A stretch of DNA of 64,000 nucleotides, taken from the NCBI GenBank assembly GCA_965204905.1, contig OZ242042.1:744001-808000 (forward strand), in the 5' to 3' direction. A program made the position numbers and the translations under genes. Source of the stretch: Bin87 sp965204905 (GTDB taxonomy: Bacteria; Chloroflexota; Dehalococcoidia; Lucifugimonadales; UBA3495). Below the pieces are notes generated by a model. It did not search any database, was not told the DNA's origin, and worked only from the letters and a program-made list of their open reading frames with translations. Shown in pieces: positions 23,830-33,165 of the stretch (the stretch's first letter is position 1; the number at the start of each line of letters is the position of its first letter).

Positions 23830-24834
23830 TTACAGCAGGACCGGCTCCTTCTCCTTCTGATAGACCTGGATCCGGCCACGGGTGTGGTCCAAGATCGCAA
23901 TCTGACCTTCAGGAGTGACCCGAACGGCGCACGGGTTGGCGAATATCTTCTCGAACTCGCCGCCGTCGTGGGTAATGGCCATGGTCCGCTGGCGGATCAT
24001 GTCGGGGTTGGAGTTGAGCTTGCTCTTGCCCCAGCCCGAAATCTGGTGGTCGCCCTTGAGCTGGGCGCGGAACCGTCCGTCGGGCGCCAGGATCTGCACG
24101 CGGTCGTTCTCACGGTCGCAAACGTAGATGTCGCCGTCGTTGTCCACGAACACGGCGTTGGGCCGCTTGAACTGGCCGGGGCCGTCGCCGCTTGTGCCAT
24201 AGGACGCCTGCCACTCGCCGCCCTGGGTGAATACCTGGATGCGGTCGTTGCGCCAGTCGGCCACGTAGATGAGGCCGTCATTGCCCAGGCAGATGCCCCA
24301 GGGGAGATTCATTTGGCCGTCGCCGGAGCCTGCGCCGCCGAACTGGCTCTTGAAAGAACCGTCCAAGCCGTAGCTCTGAATGCGGTTGTTTCGGCTGTCA
24401 ACGATCCACATGGTGTCGCCGTCGATGGCGATACCGGAAGGCCCGTTGAACTGGCCTTCGCCGTTGCCAGCCTCGCCCCAGTGGCTCAGGTATTCGCCGT
24501 CGCCGTCGAAGATGGTGATGCGGTTGAGCCATTCGTCGGCAACGTACAGGTTGCCCTCGCCGTCCAGCGCGCACGCGGTGGGCCAATACAGGTCGCCGGG
24601 CGCTTCGCCGAACTGGCTGAACTCGCCTACGAAATCCTCGTCCATCGTAACGATGGAAACGCGCACCCCGTCGGGCCGGTTTTCGTAGGAGCGGTTGACC
24701 ACATAGACCTTGCCTTCGTCATCGATAGCCAAGTCCATGGGGTTGCGCAGTCCGGTTCCGTTGAACTCGTTGCGCCCGATGGAGTGGCTATAGGTGAAAG
24801 CAGTGTCCACGAGACCGAAAAGGTGGGTACTCAT
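23830..24834 (-). CDS. NHL-repeat beta-propeller protein
   Basis: 334 aa from the ATG at 24834. About six NHL blades of the form 'FNGPSGIAIDGDTMWIVDSRNNRIQ', with FKRPNAVFVDNDGDIYVCDRENDR and GICLGNDGLIYVADWRNDR. A soluble six-bladed propeller, no signal peptide visible. It follows DUF1501 and DUF1800 on the same strand; a second NHL gene at 53036 is coupled to another DUF1800 gene. It probably binds a ligand or partner protein. Confidence 0.92.
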   Translation of the reverse strand: MSTHLFGLVDTAFTYSHSIGRNEFNGTGLRNPMDLAIDDEGKVYVVNRSYENRPDGVRVSIVTMDEDFVGEFSQFGEAPGDLYWPTACALDGEGNLYVADEWLNRITIFDGDGEYLSHWGEAGNGEGQFNGPSGIAIDGDTMWIVDSRNNRIQSYGLDGSFKSQFGGAGSGDGQMNLPWGICLGNDGLIYVADWRNDRIQVFTQGGEWQASYGTSGDGPGQFKRPNAVFVDNDGDIYVCDRENDRVQILAPDGRFRAQLKGDHQISGWGKSKLNSNPDMIRQRTMAITHDGGEFEKIFANPCAVRVTPEGQIAILDHTRGRIQVYQKEKEPVLL

Positions 24835-24847
24835 AGACTTCCCTCTC

Positions 24848-24876
24848 ATGGATTCCCGCGTACGCGGGAATGACGG
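24848..24876. repeat. Dispersed inverted repeat, GGATTCCCGC family (copy 2)
   Basis: GGATTCCCGC-GTAC-GCGGGAATGACGGG, upstream of the NHL gene start. Same element as at 7824 and 33166. Confidence 0.85.
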
Positions 24877-24898
24877 GTTTATTTGCTGTCAGTCGTGA

Positions 24899-24939
24899 GG
24901 CCACAGCGGGCGGCCATCTGTTGTGGGTCCGCTGTGGCC
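24899..24939 (-). terminator. Long hairpin downstream of DUF1501
   Basis: GGCCACAGCGG (24899-24909) pairs perfectly with CCGCTGTGGCC (24929-24939) around a 19-nt loop. On the minus strand it follows the DUF1501 stop by 20 nt. No T-run follows, so it may rather stabilise the mRNA end or weaken read-through to the NHL gene. Confidence 0.5.
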
Positions 24940-24958
24940 GAAAATTCGCTCAACCGGC

Positions 24959-26098
24959 CTACAGGAAGGGGACCTTCTCGAAGACGCCGCGGTTGATGGG
25001 GTTGGAGTCCAGGCCCATCCAGTCTTCCAGGACGGTGGCGTAAACCTGGCGGAAGTCCATGTTGGACTTGAGGTTGCCGCCTTCTTCCTGCTGACCGGGC
25101 TCCAGGGACGGGTACACGCCGTAGATGCCGCCCTTGACCTTTTCGCCGACCATGAATGCGACGGAGCCAGCGCCGTGGTCGGTGCCGGAACCGTTGTCGC
25201 CCACGCGGCGGCCAAACTCGGAGAACATGAACGTGATCACGTTGTCGCTGGCGTCGTGGTCGCGCAGGTCGGTGATGAAGGTATCGACGTTGGCGGACAC
25301 GTCGGTCCACAGGCGAGCGTGGTCGGACGCCTGGTTGGCGTGGGTGTCGAAGCCGTTGTAGGGGCTGGTGGTGAACAGCACGCGGGTGCCCAGGTCGGCC
25401 AGGTGGGTCTGCGCGATGTTCTTCATGTACTGGCCGACGGTGGTCGCGGAGTACTCAACGTTGGAGGTGTACTTCGGCGGCGCGGTGGCCAGGATGTCGG
25501 CGCCGATGCGGGCGTAGGTGCCGGTGGAGCGCAGGTAGTCGCTCACGAAGCCCTGGCCCACGGTGGGCGCGTAGATCTTGCTGAACAGGTCCAGAGCCTC
25601 GGCTCGCTGGTCATCGCCCTCGATGCCGGTGAGCAGGCCATAGGTCTCCAGGTTGCCCACGGAGGCGACCGGGACGCCTTCCTTGGCCAGCGCGCGCGGG
25701 AGGCCGCGGCCGAAGTTCACGCCGGTGATGCCCTGGCCTTCAGCGTTGGGGTCCAACTCGTGGATGACCTGGCCCAGCCAGCCCTCGGTTCCGATGGTGT
25801 CCGGCTCACAGGTGTGCCAGATGTCCATGCTGCGGAAGTGGCTGTAGGAGGGATTGGCGTAGCCGATGCCCAGGAAGATGGCGAGCTTGCCCTCGTCCCA
25901 GTACTTCTTCAGGGGCCCCATGGTGGGGTGCAGGCCGATCTCGCCGTTCAGGTCGAGGACGGCTTCGGCGGGGACGCCGAGCGCAGGGCGATAGTCACGG
26001 TAATGCCCGTCGTTGTAAGGAATGACAGTGTTCAGGCCGTCGTTCCCGCCGGAGAGGGAAAGCACCACCAGAACGTTGTCTTTATTGGTAGAGACCAT
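24959..26098 (-). CDS. DUF1501 domain-containing protein
   Basis: 379 aa. DUF1501 proteins are alkaline-phosphatase-superfamily-like, often with a Tat signal. Here the protein starts with VLVVLSLSGGNDGLNTVIPYNDGHYRDYRPALG and has no signal peptide, so export would need a partner or a different start. FSEFGRRVGDNGSGTDHGAGSVAF is the conserved C-terminal metal-site region, and PSYSHFRSMDIWHT is the middle. It is paired with DUF1800 upstream (26198), as is common in these bacteria; the pair probably acts together. Confidence 0.95.
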   Translation of the reverse strand: MVSTNKDNVLVVLSLSGGNDGLNTVIPYNDGHYRDYRPALGVPAEAVLDLNGEIGLHPTMGPLKKYWDEGKLAIFLGIGYANPSYSHFRSMDIWHTCEPDTIGTEGWLGQVIHELDPNAEGQGITGVNFGRGLPRALAKEGVPVASVGNLETYGLLTGIEGDDQRAEALDLFSKIYAPTVGQGFVSDYLRSTGTYARIGADILATAPPKYTSNVEYSATTVGQYMKNIAQTHLADLGTRVLFTTSPYNGFDTHANQASDHARLWTDVSANVDTFITDLRDHDASDNVITFMFSEFGRRVGDNGSGTDHGAGSVAFMVGEKVKGGIYGVYPSLEPGQQEEGGNLKSNMDFRQVYATVLEDWMGLDSNPINRGVFEKVPFL

Positions 26099-26141
26099 TT
26101 GATAGTCCTCCGTTGTGCTTGCTTGATGCTCTTGATTGCGG

Positions 26142-26176
26142 GCCGGGAGCAGCCAACTGAAAGGCTGGCTCCCGGC
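26142..26176 (-). terminator. Intercistronic hairpin between DUF1800 and DUF1501
   Basis: GCCGGGAGCAGCC pairs with GGCTGGCTCCCGGC (one bulged G) around an 8-nt loop. There is no T-run. It lies in the 99-nt gap between the two genes and may set their relative expression. Confidence 0.45.
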
Positions 26177-26197
26177 TGCGTTGTGGTTGCTTTCGGA

Positions 26198-27622
26198 TTA
26201 CTCGAACTGGAACTCCGAGGTGGACGCGATGATCTGGAACATCTCACCGGAGCGGCGGGTGAACTCGGCGCGCTCAGCGTCATTGCCGTGGGTCAGGTTG
26301 CCGCCACGACCGGCGTGGGCAATCAGCTGATCGCGGGTGTCATCGGTCAGGTTCAGGCAGCCAACCAGGTCGGCGCAGGAGTCCACGAACTGCTCGGGGC
26401 TCAGGCTGTCGCCCTGGGCCATCAGCTTGGAGATCATGCTCTGGACGCCGGGGAGCTCGGTGCGACCCAGGTAGTCGGCGGCGAAGTTGATCCGCTCGAC
26501 CAGGGTGCCGGAGTCGATCCACTCGTGGCCGGTGTGCCAGCCCTCAACCGTCGGCGGGTTCATCAGGTCCATGCCCATGTACTTGGGCTCCTGGCTGAGC
26601 TCGAACATGCCGGGCTTGATCTCGTCCCGGTGGTCGCCCACCATGCGCAGGGTGCCCGCGACCATCTCGGCCGGGTTCTTCACCTTGGCGTACTGAGCGT
26701 TCTTGAAAGAGTCGGAGTTGAACAGGGTGTTCAGCATCGCCGTGATGTTGTAGCCGCTATCGAAGTAGGTCTGCTCCAACTCTTCCAGCAGGCCCTCGTC
26801 CTTCGGCGGGGTCTGGCGCCAGCTGGGAACCGGAACCTCGTCGGCGACGAAGAAGTTGTACATGTGGCGCGAGATGAAGCGGGCAGTGGCCCGGTTCGCG
26901 GCGATCATGTTCAGGATGTCATCGCCGTTCCAGTTGCCGGTCTGGCCCAGGAAGGTCTTCTCAGCGGCGTCGTGGTCGGCCGGATCAAACCGGAATTCCC
27001 ACGGGCTGCGGCCGTAGGGGAACGGAGGATACGGCGGCGCGATGTTCCAACCGGTGAACGCGCGGGCGCAGGCCTTCACGTCGTCCTCGCTGTAGTTGAA
27101 ATCTTCGTTCATGCCGACGCCCATGGAGAAGAGTTCCAGCAGTTCGCGGCCGTAGTTCTCGTTGATGGCGACCTTGTGGCTCTCGGTGTTGTCCAGGTAG
27201 TACATCATCGCGGGGCTGGTGGACAGTTCCAGCAGCAGTTCCTGGAAGTTGCCCATGCCCTTGTCGCGGAACATCTGGATCATCCGGCCCATTTCTTCGC
27301 CGGAGTCGATCTTGGAGTGGCCAGCGCAGAAGATCATGTGCCAGAACAGCGCCATCTTTTCCTTGAGCTGGTACTCGGTGTTCACCATCCGGTACACCCA
27401 GTTCTGGATGTTGATCTCGATGGCGCCGGCGTGGTTGTACGTCGGGTGATAGCGCAGCATGAGGTCGTCTTCAACGCCGGACGACTCGCCCGGGCTCAAG
27501 AGCTCCTCCACCACGGTGTCGTAGCCTTTCGCAGCGGCGGCTTCAATCTCGTCGCGGCTGGCGCTGAAGCCCGCCCGGCGCAGAAGGTGAGCCATCAATG
27601 CGATGTCGTTGCTTCCTGCCAT
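26198..27622 (-). CDS. DUF1800 family protein
   Basis: 474 aa. The opening ALMAHLLRRAGFSASRDEIEAAAAKGYDTVV and 'YNFFVADEVPVP', NENYGRELLELFSMGVG and FTGWNI are DUF1800 hallmarks. The family is of unknown function, usually encoded next to DUF1501 and often linked to extracellular or secreted metabolism. No signal peptide is present. It is first in the minus-strand group DUF1800, DUF1501, NHL. A second DUF1800 protein lies at 54055. Confidence 0.95.
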   Translation of the reverse strand: MAGSNDIALMAHLLRRAGFSASRDEIEAAAAKGYDTVVEELLSPGESSGVEDDLMLRYHPTYNHAGAIEINIQNWVYRMVNTEYQLKEKMALFWHMIFCAGHSKIDSGEEMGRMIQMFRDKGMGNFQELLLELSTSPAMMYYLDNTESHKVAINENYGRELLELFSMGVGMNEDFNYSEDDVKACARAFTGWNIAPPYPPFPYGRSPWEFRFDPADHDAAEKTFLGQTGNWNGDDILNMIAANRATARFISRHMYNFFVADEVPVPSWRQTPPKDEGLLEELEQTYFDSGYNITAMLNTLFNSDSFKNAQYAKVKNPAEMVAGTLRMVGDHRDEIKPGMFELSQEPKYMGMDLMNPPTVEGWHTGHEWIDSGTLVERINFAADYLGRTELPGVQSMISKLMAQGDSLSPEQFVDSCADLVGCLNLTDDTRDQLIAHAGRGGNLTHGNDAERAEFTRRSGEMFQIIASTSEFQFE

Positions 27623-27844
27623 TGGTTCCTCCTTTTTGTTCCCGAACTTCGTTAGTCCGATGGGGTGAAATTTAGTGCCAAGAATATAGCCTACGGCCCC
27701 GTTTTCCGCAATATCCGGGCGTGCGTGATCCCAAATAAACGGCGGAACCGTTATCAGTTTATAATCGTATCGCCGGTAGCATTGGGTGTCAATACGCGAT
27801 GGTGGGTCGGCGAGGTTTTCCAGGTCGCATCGCGAGTGAATCGG

Positions 27845-27872
27845 GTAGGGGCGAATTATTATTCGCCCCTAC
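27845..27872. repeat. Dispersed palindrome, GTAGGGGCG arms (copy 5)
   Basis: GTAGGGGCG, core AATTATTATT, CGCCCCTAC, one mismatch from a perfect palindrome. It lies just downstream (on the minus strand) of the dppC-like gene and upstream of the DUF1800 gene. The rest of the 272-nt gap holds a weak minus-strand TATATT at 27683-27688 that could drive DUF1800. Confidence 0.85.
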
Positions 27873-27894
27873 ATTGTAACAATCAGTCCCTTTC

Positions 27895-28785
27895 CTACCG
27901 CGTCCTTCTCAAACGCGGGTCCAGCGTATCTCGCAGCCAGTCCCCGAAGAAGTTCATTGCCATCACCACGACGGTAATCGCGATGCCGGGGAACAGCGCC
28001 AACCACCAGATTTCAAAAATCTGGTCGCGGCCTTCGGAAACCATGATGCCCCACGCCGGGTCGCCCGGCGGCACGCCCACTCCCAGGAAGCTCAGCGACG
28101 CTTCCAGCAAAATGGTCTGGCCCACCAGCAGGCTGATTACGATCAGCACCGTGTTGATTACGTTGGGGAAAATATGCCGCCACATGATGATAGGGGCGGA
28201 CACGCCGGCCACGATGGCCAGCGTCACGAAATCGCGCTCCTTGATGCTCAACACCTCACCGCGGGCCTGCCTGGCGAATCTCGCCCAGACGGTTGCGGCC
28301 ACTGCCACGATCACGTTGCCGATGCCGGCCCCGCCGGCAATCGCTACGATAATCAGCGCTAACAGCACCGTGGGGAACCCCAGCACGGCGTCAACCAACC
28401 GCATCAGGAAAATATCGACGCGCCCGCCAAAATAGCCCGACATCACTCCGATGGCGCTGCCAATCACCGCGCCCGTTCCCAGCGCCACCAGGCTGATGAA
28501 CACCGACGTGCGCGCGCCGTAGATGAGCCGGCTCAGGATGTCTTTGCCCGACTTGTCGGTGCCCAGCAGGAACTTTGTGCTCTCAAAGGGTGGCACCTCC
28601 CGGTCCCGCTTGTTCAACTGTTCCGGGTCGTGGGGCGCCAGCAGCGGGGCGAATATGGCCGCAACCATGAGCACGACGAGTATGAATATGGGAACCCACG
28701 GCAATTTCAGTTCCCGGGTTTTTTGCCAAATGCGGGCGACCGAGTTCGGCTGTGGCAGTGGGGTTGCCAGGTCTTGCGTTGCCAA
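27895..28785 (-). CDS. Peptide/nickel-type ABC transporter permease, DppC-like
   Basis: 296 aa inner-membrane permease with about six transmembrane segments. The N-terminal segment is followed by FLLGTDKSGKDILSRLIYGARTS and the EAA loop 'VSAPIIMWRHIFPNVINTV', as in OppC/DppC. It imports oligopeptides or other solutes with DppB and the lipoprotein at 30784. It sits 38 nt after dppB. No ATPase genes are nearby, so they lie elsewhere. Confidence 0.95.
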   Translation of the reverse strand: MATQDLATPLPQPNSVARIWQKTRELKLPWVPIFILVVLMVAAIFAPLLAPHDPEQLNKRDREVPPFESTKFLLGTDKSGKDILSRLIYGARTSVFISLVALGTGAVIGSAIGVMSGYFGGRVDIFLMRLVDAVLGFPTVLLALIIVAIAGGAGIGNVIVAVAATVWARFARQARGEVLSIKERDFVTLAIVAGVSAPIIMWRHIFPNVINTVLIVISLLVGQTILLEASLSFLGVGVPPGDPAWGIMVSEGRDQIFEIWWLALFPGIAITVVVMAMNFFGDWLRDTLDPRLRRTR

Positions 28786-28823
28786 GGTGATGGACTCCTC
28801 AGGCTGCGTATTCCGTGCGGCGC

Positions 28824-29747
28824 CTAACCGTACCGGATGCGCGGGTCAACGTAGGCGTAAACAATATCGACGACGGTGGACATTAGGATGTAGAGGAAGC
28901 CGGACGTAAGAATGGTCGCTTCGATGATCGGCACGTCCCGGGTGCGGATTCCCTCCAGCATGAGCAAGCCCAGTCCCGGCCACGAGAAAATGACCTCCAC
29001 CACGATGGAGCCATTCAGCAGGCCGGCGAAGCTGATTCCGCCAAACGTGAGCACTGGTATCACGGCGTTTTTCAAGGCGTGCTTGAAGATCACCAACTGC
29101 TCGGCCAACCCCTTGATGCGGGCGAACTTTACGTACTCGCTGTCCAGCACTTCCAGCATCGCCGACCGGGTCAGGCGCATGAACCCCGCCATGGTGAACA
29201 CGGCGATGGAGAACGCGGGTATGACAAAGTAGCGGGGGTCAAGGCCGTCTTTCCCAAAGGTAGGCAAAATGCCCAACTCCACGGCGAATATCCACATCAG
29301 GATGATCGCCAGCCAGAATTGCGGCATCGACATGCCCAAAATGGCAAAGCCTTTGCCGAACCGGTCCATTATGCTGTCGCGCTTCACCGCCGATAAGATG
29401 CCTAACGGTATGCCGACGACAATTGCAATGATCAGGGCGGATACGGCTAGTTGTATGGTGTTGGGAAGACGCTCAACAACCACGTCAAAGGCCGGCTGAC
29501 GCTTGTTGTAGGACCTGCCGAAGTCCCCGATGAACAGGCCGCCCAGATAGTCGAAGTAGCGTATGACCACAGGCCGGTCCAGCCCGAGGTTCTTGCGGAT
29601 AGCCTCAATTTCCGACGGTTTGGCGTCGCCGGGAGCCATCGCCAGGGCAGCGTCCCCGGTCAGGTCGGTGCCGAAGAACACTGCCGCGCTCAGTACCACG
29701 AGCGTGGCAATCGCCTGAATGATTCTAAACAAGATGAAGCGTGCCAA
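28824..29747 (-). CDS. Peptide/nickel-type ABC transporter permease, DppB-like
   Basis: 307 aa. The N-terminal transmembrane segment plus 'LGLDRPVVIRYFDYLGGLFIGDFG' and the EAA loop ending in 'LKNAVIPVLTFGGISFAGLLNGSIVVE' are those of OppB/DppB. It pairs with the DppC-like permease. A Uma2 gene separates it from the substrate-binding protein. Confidence 0.95.
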   Translation of the reverse strand: MARFILFRIIQAIATLVVLSAAVFFGTDLTGDAALAMAPGDAKPSEIEAIRKNLGLDRPVVIRYFDYLGGLFIGDFGRSYNKRQPAFDVVVERLPNTIQLAVSALIIAIVVGIPLGILSAVKRDSIMDRFGKGFAILGMSMPQFWLAIILMWIFAVELGILPTFGKDGLDPRYFVIPAFSIAVFTMAGFMRLTRSAMLEVLDSEYVKFARIKGLAEQLVIFKHALKNAVIPVLTFGGISFAGLLNGSIVVEVIFSWPGLGLLMLEGIRTRDVPIIEATILTSGFLYILMSTVVDIVYAYVDPRIRYG

Positions 29748-29817
29748 TCCGGTCGCCTCCCTACTCTTGGTTACGGGTGGCCGCGATTATAGCAGAAACC
29801 CGCGCTTTGCAAGCCGG

Positions 29818-30609
29818 CTAGCTTGGGGATTGTAAACGGCGCAGTTGTTCACGCAGCAACTCGTTCTCCGCCTCGGCAGTCAGGCGGGCCGCGCGTTCCC
29901 TATCCCGTTCCTCCTCGGCGGCTCTGGCTCGTGCCTTGGCGTCCAGCCGGGCGTGCCACACTTCCCGCCAGCCTTCCAGGTACGTTCCGGTGGCTGGGTC
30001 AAAGAGTCGTGGCCAGCCTTCATCGTGGCACAGACTCAGTTCCAGCGTCGGGCTATATCCTTTCAGGATGCCGTCCGGTTCGGTGGTTAACTCGACGGAG
30101 CGGTATGCGCCGTCGTCCAACAGGCCGCCGGCCAGCGGCTCTCCGTAATTGGCGCCCCCCGTGGGATCAAACCTCCAGTACTCCCTTACGCCGACGACAG
30201 CGTAAATCTGCGGCTTGCGGTTGACGTCATTTGACGCCGTGCTTGCCGAAGCCACTTCTAAGGCAAAGTCCGGCGGCTTGCCTACTTCCCAGGGCAAATA
30301 CAGCTTGCGCGGGCGAATGGCGCGGGCGTCAACGCCGAAAGCCAGGTAAATGTCCGGGGCAACGCGCACATTCAGGTTGCGCGGGTCATAGCAGATATAG
30401 GTCTCGTTATCCAGGAACACGTCGGGACGTTGGTTGAAGTCGGTAAAGCGGGCCCGGAAGATACCGAGAATTTCCGCTATTTCCAGGTTTTGGTCCATAG
30501 CGTCTTCGGTATGGTGCTTTTCGTCGGGGTTGAATTCCAGGCTGGCATAGTCAATCTCGCCCTGCCGACGATAGGGCAGCATCTTGAACGTGGGTTTGGC
30601 AGTAGTCAT
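29818..30609 (-). CDS. Uma2 family (DUF820) nuclease-fold protein
   Basis: 263 aa. A PD-(D/E)xK-like fold: 'VRVAPDIYLAFG', PPDFALEVASASTASNDV and KPQIYAVVGVREYWRFDP hold the family's acidic and Lys positions. A long C-terminal Arg/Glu-rich coiled coil (ARARAAEEERDRERAARL) follows, often seen in the family. No activity is established. It is located inside the peptide transporter locus, between the binding protein and dppB. Confidence 0.92.
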   Translation of the reverse strand: MTTAKPTFKMLPYRRQGEIDYASLEFNPDEKHHTEDAMDQNLEIAEILGIFRARFTDFNQRPDVFLDNETYICYDPRNLNVRVAPDIYLAFGVDARAIRPRKLYLPWEVGKPPDFALEVASASTASNDVNRKPQIYAVVGVREYWRFDPTGGANYGEPLAGGLLDDGAYRSVELTTEPDGILKGYSPTLELSLCHDEGWPRLFDPATGTYLEGWREVWHARLDAKARARAAEEERDRERAARLTAEAENELLREQLRRLQSPS

Positions 30610-30723
30610 TACGGGCCTCCAGTTACTCGCCCGTCATTCCTGCGAAAGTCGCAGATACGCCTCTGGTGTGCAGGAATCCAGAAACCCTGTGATAAGGAAT
30701 GTGGTGATTGAAATTATAAACAA

Positions 30724-30752
30724 GCGGGGGCAGGCGCGCAGCCCACCCCCGC
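30724..30752 (-). terminator. Terminator of the substrate-binding-protein gene
   Basis: On the minus strand GCGGGGG...CCCCCGC (7 bp, 15-nt loop) is followed by TTGTTTATAATTTC, a T-rich stretch, 31 nt after the stop at 30784. It separates the transport protein from the Uma2 and permease genes. A minus-strand TATAAT at 30713-30718 inside the T-rich stretch may start the next transcript. Confidence 0.65.
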
Positions 30753-30783
30753 CGGATGCGTACCGGCCGATTCGCCAGGGCGA

Positions 30784-32760
30784 TTAGTTAGCCCAGCGTA
30801 CCGTCCACAGCGCGCTGGGCGAAGGGCGCAACGCGCGTGGGCGCCAGTCCTCCAACCGCGTACCTATCGCATAGGGCGCGTCCAGGTAGCCGGGCGCGAA
30901 GTCCCAGTGTCCTTCGTGCGCCTGCGACAGAGCATTAAAGTAAGCTTCCTGCCGAGCTTCCTCGGAAGTGGCGGCCAGGGCGGTCTTTACCAACGGATCG
31001 ACCAGCGGGTCGTAGCTGATGTACGAACCTTCAGAGTCTCCGAAGCGTCCCACCAGCTTGGAGCCGGTGTCGAAGGAGTGCTCGTTGGAGCGAACCAGGT
31101 ACTGCCCCGGAATCTCGCCGCCGTACTGCCGGTCCTTGATCGCCGCTTCTTCACCGACGTTGACCTTGCAGTTCAACCCGAGGTAAGTGCTCCAGTCTTC
31201 GCACACGAACTCGACGATTTGCAGCATCTTCGGCACCGTAGCGCCGGCTTCCCAGGTCCACACGTTCCACTCGTCGCCGCCGCCGGGCATTACCGGGTCC
31301 TTGAGGCCCGTTACGGCCTCAAGCTGAGTCCCGTCCGGAGTCGTCGCCGCCGGCACGTTGTAGCCGGCTTCCACGAAGAGCTCGCGGGCCTTCACGGGGT
31401 CGAAGGGGAACGGGTCAAGCGCGCCGCCAGACCTGTATCCCACGCCGGAAGGCGAGGACGCGGCAGTACCGGCGATGTGGAATACGTCGGGGCCGCCTAC
31501 CAGTTCCTGGATGGCTTCCTTGTCAATAGCATAGTCCAGGGCGTGCCGGACGCGCTTGTCAGAGCACATCAACGGAGTACCCCGCGGGTCGCCGATGTAG
31601 TTGCCGTCAGCGTCCTGTTCGCGGCTCTGGTCATGGCCCAGGGTCTGCGGAGCGTCCACGCTACAGTTCCAGGCATTAATCCAGATCACCGTGGACTCAG
31701 GCCCGAACCGATACTGTAGGCCGGCGGCCTCCAGTTCCTCGCGGGAGTCAAGGTCCATCGGAGAGATGTCAGCCTCGCCGCTCAGCAGCGCCGCCTTGCG
31801 GGTCGCCGCCTCTGAGACCAGGTTGATTTCCAGCTCGTCGAACGGGTAAGGGCGCTTTTCCAAGATGAAGTGGTCATCGCGCTTTTCGTACACGATCTGA
31901 GAGCCGGAGGTGAAGGAAACCCGGTCGAAGGGACCGGCCGCGCCGGGGTTCGGATTGGCGATCAAGCCGTCGGAACGAGACTGGTCGTCGCTGCCCAGGC
32001 TCATGAAGTGTGCCTGGGACATTATTGACCCGCCCGTGCCGCCGCCGACTTCGCTCACGTCAGAGAAGAAGTTGAGCGCCGGCTGCCTGAAGCGGATGGT
32101 CACTTCGTTGGGGCCGGTTACGCTGGCGTGGCCTTCCTTTTCGTTGGCCGTGTTGTCGCCTTCATACGCCGCGTTATCCTGATCCGCGTCAACTATGCGC
32201 CAGATGCGGATGCGCACCACCGAGCGGGCGCCATCGTCCCAGATGTAACGCAGATACCAAGCGGCGTCTTCCGCAGTTACCGGGTCGCCATTGTGGAACA
32301 CCGCGTCCTCGCGCAGCGTCCATGACAGGCTCAGCCCGTCCGGAGAAACGGACCAATCCGTGGCCAGTCCATCCTTGGTGTACGCGAGCTCGTCATCTGT
32401 GGTCATCAGATGCGAGTGCATCGGAAATTTCCAAACGTGCTTGTCGCCGCTCTCAAACTTGGGGTCCCAAACTTCGTTGCCGAAGGATTCAGTCAAAACC
32501 ACGAGGCGCTTGCCGGCACCCGTGTCTGTCATGGCCGCCGGTTCTTGGGTGGGCAGCGGAGTGGCCGTTGCGCCGACCTGGGCCGCCGCGGGCGGTGAAG
32601 TAGCTGCCGGGGCTGCGCTGCCGGCGCTGCTATCTCCGCTGGAAGGCGCCGGGGCCGTTTGCTCTGCCCCGCCGCACGCCACGCCGACGATGAGCGCGAC
32701 TACCGCTGCCGGAACCAGCAGCTGGTAAAAGCGCAATCGCGGTATGCGAATTCGTCTCAT
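30784..32760 (-). CDS. ABC transporter substrate-binding lipoprotein, family 5
   Basis: 658 aa. A basic N-terminal RRIRIPRLRFYQLLV and a hydrophobic core end in VGVACGG, a lipobox. A low-complexity Ala/Pro/Ser linker follows. The family 5 core shows 'LSWTLREDAVFHNGDPVTAEDAAWYLRY' and 'LMCSDKRVRHALDYAIDKEAI'. The family binds oligopeptides, dipeptides or nickel. The ATG at 32760 has GGAGGG upstream; the in-frame start at 32883 is too long. Substrate unknown. It works with the permeases at 27895 and 28824. Confidence 0.93.
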   Translation of the reverse strand: MRRIRIPRLRFYQLLVPAAVVALIVGVACGGAEQTAPAPSSGDSSAGSAAPAATSPPAAAQVGATATPLPTQEPAAMTDTGAGKRLVVLTESFGNEVWDPKFESGDKHVWKFPMHSHLMTTDDELAYTKDGLATDWSVSPDGLSLSWTLREDAVFHNGDPVTAEDAAWYLRYIWDDGARSVVRIRIWRIVDADQDNAAYEGDNTANEKEGHASVTGPNEVTIRFRQPALNFFSDVSEVGGGTGGSIMSQAHFMSLGSDDQSRSDGLIANPNPGAAGPFDRVSFTSGSQIVYEKRDDHFILEKRPYPFDELEINLVSEAATRKAALLSGEADISPMDLDSREELEAAGLQYRFGPESTVIWINAWNCSVDAPQTLGHDQSREQDADGNYIGDPRGTPLMCSDKRVRHALDYAIDKEAIQELVGGPDVFHIAGTAASSPSGVGYRSGGALDPFPFDPVKARELFVEAGYNVPAATTPDGTQLEAVTGLKDPVMPGGGDEWNVWTWEAGATVPKMLQIVEFVCEDWSTYLGLNCKVNVGEEAAIKDRQYGGEIPGQYLVRSNEHSFDTGSKLVGRFGDSEGSYISYDPLVDPLVKTALAATSEEARQEAYFNALSQAHEGHWDFAPGYLDAPYAIGTRLEDWRPRALRPSPSALWTVRWAN

Positions 32761-33165
32761 AATTGTCGTGTCCCTCCTTAAGGGTAAATTTTCGGCTGGC
32801 CGATTTGCCGGCCTGCCAGAGTGCCGGCATACTAACGACACCGCCCGCGCTTTGTCAATTTTGTTTCCGGCCGGAAGTGACACCTGCCCGTTGCGCCTAA
32901 TCGCCCACCTGTTCTATCCTACTTGTGTCAGGTTCCCCGCCCGGCGCTCGAGAGCCAGGCGGGACTCGCCGCACCGCATGCAGCGGCGTTCACCAAACTG
33001 CTAAACATAGCGAGGTGTCAATTCGGTTCGGGTCGCAAAACGGCCTGTCGGTTATCCAAAAGCAGAAAATGGTTCCCCAGGGGCCTAGAGTCGGTTTATT
33101 CCCCGACCAAGCTCCCGGAACCCGGCGGATGCCACCACCGCCCCGTGCTGCGCTGCCTGAATTCA

